A DNA stretch of 64,000 nt from Sulfurovum sp. AR (lineage in GTDB: Bacteria > Campylobacterota > Campylobacteria > Campylobacterales > Sulfurovaceae), in the NCBI RefSeq assembly GCF_000296775.1, contig NZ_AJLE01000004.1, positions 1 to 64,000 of the forward strand, in the 5' to 3' direction. The notes beneath the pieces are model-generated. The model had not been told where the DNA came from. It was given only the letters and a program-made list of their open reading frames with translations, and did no database searches. A program made the position numbers and the translations under genes. This document shows, in pieces, positions 63,928-64,000 of this stretch (positions within the stretch are counted from its first letter, which is position 1; each line of letters begins with the position of its first letter).

Positions 63928-64000
63928 TTATCGTATAAAGTACGCCTTTGACATTATGAACACCCTTGAAAGCGAAGCGATTTGAGAGTGATGTCGATTT
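63928..64000 (+). repeat. Dispersed palindromic repeat, copy E (cut by window end)
   Basis: TATCGTATAAAGTACGC (63929-63945) followed by GACATTA pairing with TGATGTC at the main stem and a CTTGAAAGCGAAGCGA loop. The 3' hairpin would lie past the window end. Confidence 0.75.

Overview
The window looks like chromosome of a Campylobacterota bacterium, most like the Sulfurovum/Sulfurimonas group (inferred from gene content, not from a database search). Supporting signs are the order rpmH-rnpA-yidC-jag-mnmE, the long Campylobacter-type dapD, an all-alpha dimeric dUTPase, nspC, an isolated atpB and an AT-rich genome.

Region 1 (1-5,000) holds the 3' part of carB, which carries two tandem MGS-like regulatory domains instead of one. 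It is followed by a NodU-type carbamoyltransferase, a small broken ORF and a decayed SpoU/TrmH RNA methyltransferase. Region 2 (5,000-19,750) is a Wzx/Wzy-type surface or exopolysaccharide locus. It has an export lipoprotein and a Wzc-like tyrosine kinase with a Tyr-rich tail, then four genes (dehydrogenase, oxidoreductase, acetyltransferase, aminotransferase) that fit synthesis of a UDP-2,3-diacetamido-glucuronic acid. A flippase, an acyl-transfer protein, a deacetylase, two GT4 glycosyltransferases and a polymerase gene split by an apparent one-base frameshift follow. The last part is strikingly AT-rich. Region 3 (19,730-25,775) is an accessory block bracketed by two decayed IS3-family remnants. 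It encodes a secreted beta-helix protein, a WecG/TagA glycosyltransferase, an ATP-grasp enzyme, a hexapeptide acyltransferase, a second deacetylase and a truncated beta-propeller-like gene.

Region 4 (25,760-32,200) has a WecA-like initiating transferase, two paralogous surface lipoproteins and a FISUMP-domain lipoprotein gene with an in-frame stop. Across 21.3-28.8 kb I recognise five cyclic-di-GMP-I (GEMM) riboswitch aptamers. One precedes the beta-helix gene on the minus strand, one precedes wecG, one precedes the first lipoprotein, and two in tandem precede the second lipoprotein. Together they suggest that matrix polysaccharide tailoring and matrix/adhesion lipoproteins are under common c-di-GMP control at the RNA level.

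Region 5 (32,200-64,000) is mostly housekeeping on the minus strand: purH, purL, mnmE, jag, yidC, rnpA, rpmH, tamB/tamA, gpsA, a K+ channel, gatB, thiE-like, atpB, lptB, tsaE, trpD and dapD. A TonB-dependent receptor lies at the end. Its intergenic gaps carry five copies of a dispersed palindromic repeat whose stems differ in sequence but still pair. No rRNA, tRNA or CRISPR array was found.
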